7,179 bases of DNA. It comes from Balneolales bacterium (GTDB taxonomy: Bacteria > Bacteroidota > Rhodothermia > Balneolales > Natronogracilivirgulaceae). How positions within the stretch are numbered: position 1 is the first letter of the stretch; the number at the start of each line of letters is the position of its first letter. The translations under genes and the position numbers were made by a program. The stretch is from positions 1 to 7,179 of the forward strand of contig SLLP01000027.1 of assembly GCA_007133995.1 (NCBI GenBank). The letters are read 5' to 3'. Below are positions 5,815 to 7,179 of this stretch, in pieces. The notes under the pieces were generated by a model. It was not told where the DNA came from. It made no database searches and saw nothing but the letters and a program-made list of their open reading frames with translations.

Positions 5815-6828
5815 ATGAAGGCCACCCGCTTTTCAATGACGCTTTACATCTCCATGCCGGTGCTGGCCTCGGCATGTTCAATTGTAATGATTGCCCATTT
5901 TGTGCTGATGGTCGAGGGCCGTATCGCCCTGGACGGCCGGTACGGTGACATATATACCTATATCGCACTTGCCGAATCTCTTGATTTTTTTCAGTCCGAT
6001 ATCACATCCTTCCGGATATTTGCGCCGTTGATCAGCGGGATCATAGCCAGAGTGTTCTCGCTGGCTGGGGAGGACAGCATCGGGCTGCTCACCGGTTCAC
6101 TCAACTTCGTCTACCTCCTCATTGGTTTCGGTTGGATGTATTATCTGGCCATGAAGGAAAAAAGCAGCAATGCCTTGGAGGTAGCCTTGCCCACTTTCCT
6201 GCTGATTCCATTGCCCGCATTCTGGCGGGGCATATTCCTTCCCGTTCCCGATGCGCTCATGTTCTGCATGTTCGGGCTCATCCTTCTGGCGGTGCTTCGT
6301 CAGAAGCTGATGCTGCTGATTCCTGCACTGCTGGCCGGCATCTTTGTGTCTGAGTGGCTGTTTCTGTCATTCCTGCTCATACCGCTCGCCGACTATCTGC
6401 GAGGAACGGCATGGTCCCGCGGATACACCGCATTTGGCCTGGCGGCATTGGTCTACCTGGCTGTTCCGCTGGCAACCCAGGTTCCGGAAATCCATCTTGC
6501 TTACCACCCCTCGGAATGGATCACACATCATGTGCACCAATTTTCTGATCGTGAAACTTCCTTCATACATGCATTCTGGATGAGCTTCACGCTTGTACTC
6601 CCGTTTTTCGCCTATCGTATTTTTGTATCCGGATGGAACCGGGTTACGGTCTCGCTCTCACTTTGGTTTATGTTGGTTTTTTTGATGGTTTATTTTTTGG
6701 CACCTGACAATGTCAACCGAATTATGTTCATGATTATGCCTGCACTGGTGCTATGGCAGTATCGGCTGACTACGTTCAGTACCATGGATGAGCCCATCGA
6801 CCGTGCTGCCGAATCACGCATGGGGTAA
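5815..6828 (+). CDS. Polytopic membrane protein, possible GT-C-fold glycosyltransferase
   Basis: The 337-residue protein has roughly ten hydrophobic spans (about 9-33, 69-84, 90-112, 122-135, 144-160, 165-190 perhaps two, 205-221, 251-270, 277-295, 300-316). After span 1 comes a loop with GDIYTYIALAE (44-54) and then SFRIFAPLISGI (65-76). Near the end there is APDNVNRIMFMIMPALVL (296-313). An early loop with an acidic residue, the FR-x-x-x-P-L sequence entering the second span, and a D-x-x-x-R-x(6)-P motif near the last span recall predicted integral-membrane GT-C glycosyltransferases, which take sugars from polyprenyl-phosphate donors. This is pattern recognition, not a confirmed family; a transporter or other membrane enzyme is possible. 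The start at 5815 has no clear Shine-Dalgarno, and Met8 (5836) is an alternative. It follows sucD by 141 bp with no evident functional link. Confidence 0.75.
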   Translation: MKATRFSMTLYISMPVLASACSIVMIAHFVLMVEGRIALDGRYGDIYTYIALAESLDFFQSDITSFRIFAPLISGIIARVFSLAGEDSIGLLTGSLNFVYLLIGFGWMYYLAMKEKSSNALEVALPTFLLIPLPAFWRGIFLPVPDALMFCMFGLILLAVLRQKLMLLIPALLAGIFVSEWLFLSFLLIPLADYLRGTAWSRGYTAFGLAALVYLAVPLATQVPEIHLAYHPSEWITHHVHQFSDRETSFIHAFWMSFTLVLPFFAYRIFVSGWNRVTVSLSLWFMLVFLMVYFLAPDNVNRIMFMIMPALVLWQYRLTTFSTMDEPIDRAAESRMG

Positions 6829-6872
6829 CCCGCAAATACCGGCTGGATTGCATACGCTGATATCTATCGGCA

Positions 6873-6890
6873 CAAATTGGTCCAAATTTG
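6873..6890. repeat. 18-bp near-palindrome in the gap before the SDR gene
   Basis: CAAATTGGTCCAAATTTG: the core TTGG-T-CCAA is a perfect odd palindrome, and the outer CAA/TTG continues the symmetry apart from one extra A on the right arm. It lies in the 203-bp gap 6829-7031, about 140 bp before the dehydrogenase start. That gap otherwise shows no gene, no clear terminator and only poor promoter matches. An operator is possible. Confidence 0.35.
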
Positions 6891-7022
6891 CCATGGTTTT
6901 GTATCTTGTGGATGATTGCCAAACCTGAAACCACTTGAAATCCCCGCTACATTGATAGTAAAAGTTCAGCAGCCGGAAGGATATGATCCAATAACAGTGC
7001 ATATTTATCACTGAAAACTAAC

Positions 7023-7027
7023 GAGGA
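7023..7027 (+). promoter_or_regulatory. Shine-Dalgarno-like sequence before the SDR gene
   Basis: GAGGA ends 4 bp before the ATG at 7032. It is the clearest ribosome-binding-site match in the window and supports that start codon; the other genes here lack one. Confidence 0.5.
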
Positions 7028-7031
7028 CAAT

Positions 7032-7179
7032 ATGGATTTGAGTCTCTATCAGCAGCATTTTGTCGTGACCGGATGCAGCTCCGGTTTCGGAAAAGCCATT
7101 ACCGAAATTCTATGTCGTGAAGGAGCTGCAGTCACCGGTGTGGCCAGAAAGCAGGATCCACTTGCCCGATTGCATCACC
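7032..7179 (+). CDS. Short-chain dehydrogenase/reductase, N-terminal part only (cut by window end)
   Basis: Forty-nine codons are visible. The first beta strand and glycine-rich dinucleotide loop are present: FVVTGCSSGFGKAI (10-23) contains the TGxxxGxG signature of classical SDR enzymes (T13, G14, G18, G20). A helix follows, then the second strand AAVTGVARK (32-40). The Arg right after that strand, in place of an acidic residue, suggests NADP(H) preference, but this is inference. The catalytic Ser/Tyr/Lys residues lie beyond the window, so substrate and exact subfamily cannot be judged. The C-S-S-G-F-G form of the loop is common in SDRs acting on retinol/steroid-like or general aldehyde substrates, without being diagnostic. 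Confidence 0.88.
   Translation, partial: MDLSLYQQHFVVTGCSSGFGKAITEILCREGAAVTGVARKQDPLARLHH

Noticed and set aside
6814..7011. Minus-strand 65-codon frame in the gap before the SDR gene
   Set aside because: It has no ribosome-binding site or recognisable domain and its composition looks like translated non-coding DNA.

Overview
This window reads as an ordinary chromosomal segment of a free-living bacterium, with housekeeping genes next to a small stress-signalling cassette. The proteins (a SucD of 288 residues with an N-terminus resembling the Rhodothermus/Salinibacter/Balneola type, a long-linker DnaG of 680 residues, an ECF sigma factor with a short single-span membrane partner) and the mostly absent Shine-Dalgarno sequences suggest the Bacteroidota/Rhodothermota/Balneolota group. 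That placement comes from family recollection and not from a search, so it is moderate to low confidence. No rRNA, tRNA, CRISPR array, phage gene or transposase was seen.

Left part, minus strand (1-1508): a probable three-gene regulatory operon. It starts at a candidate ECF-type promoter (1497-1523) and continues with the ECF sigma factor (837-1385), a single-pass membrane protein in the usual anti-sigma position (327-797), and the first 72 codons of a second membrane-anchored protein that runs off the window (1-217). The 39-bp gap between the first two genes is a 25-bp-period direct duplication. The 109-bp gap between the last two holds two consecutive inverted repeats.

Middle, minus strand (1721-4638): dnaG (replicative primase) followed 65 bp later by a suhB-type inositol-phosphatase-family gene, probably one transcript. 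The 335-bp stretch 1386-1720 separates them from the sigma cassette; it has no convincing gene but holds a 3' hairpin, the candidate ECF promoter and an inverted repeat on its -10 region.

Right part, plus strand (4722-7179): sucD (succinyl-CoA synthetase alpha subunit) is transcribed divergently from dnaG and has no sucC beside it. It is followed by a ten-span membrane protein that looks like a GT-C-fold glycosyltransferase of unknown substrate, then a 203-bp gap with a near-palindrome, then the first 49 codons of a short-chain dehydrogenase/reductase cut by the window end.

Nothing here amounts to a clearly new system. The most interesting part is the ECF sigma cassette: its membrane partner lacks the zinc-binding anti-sigma motif, its likely own promoter is overlaid by a 22-bp inverted repeat, and its first intercistronic gap is a tandem duplication.
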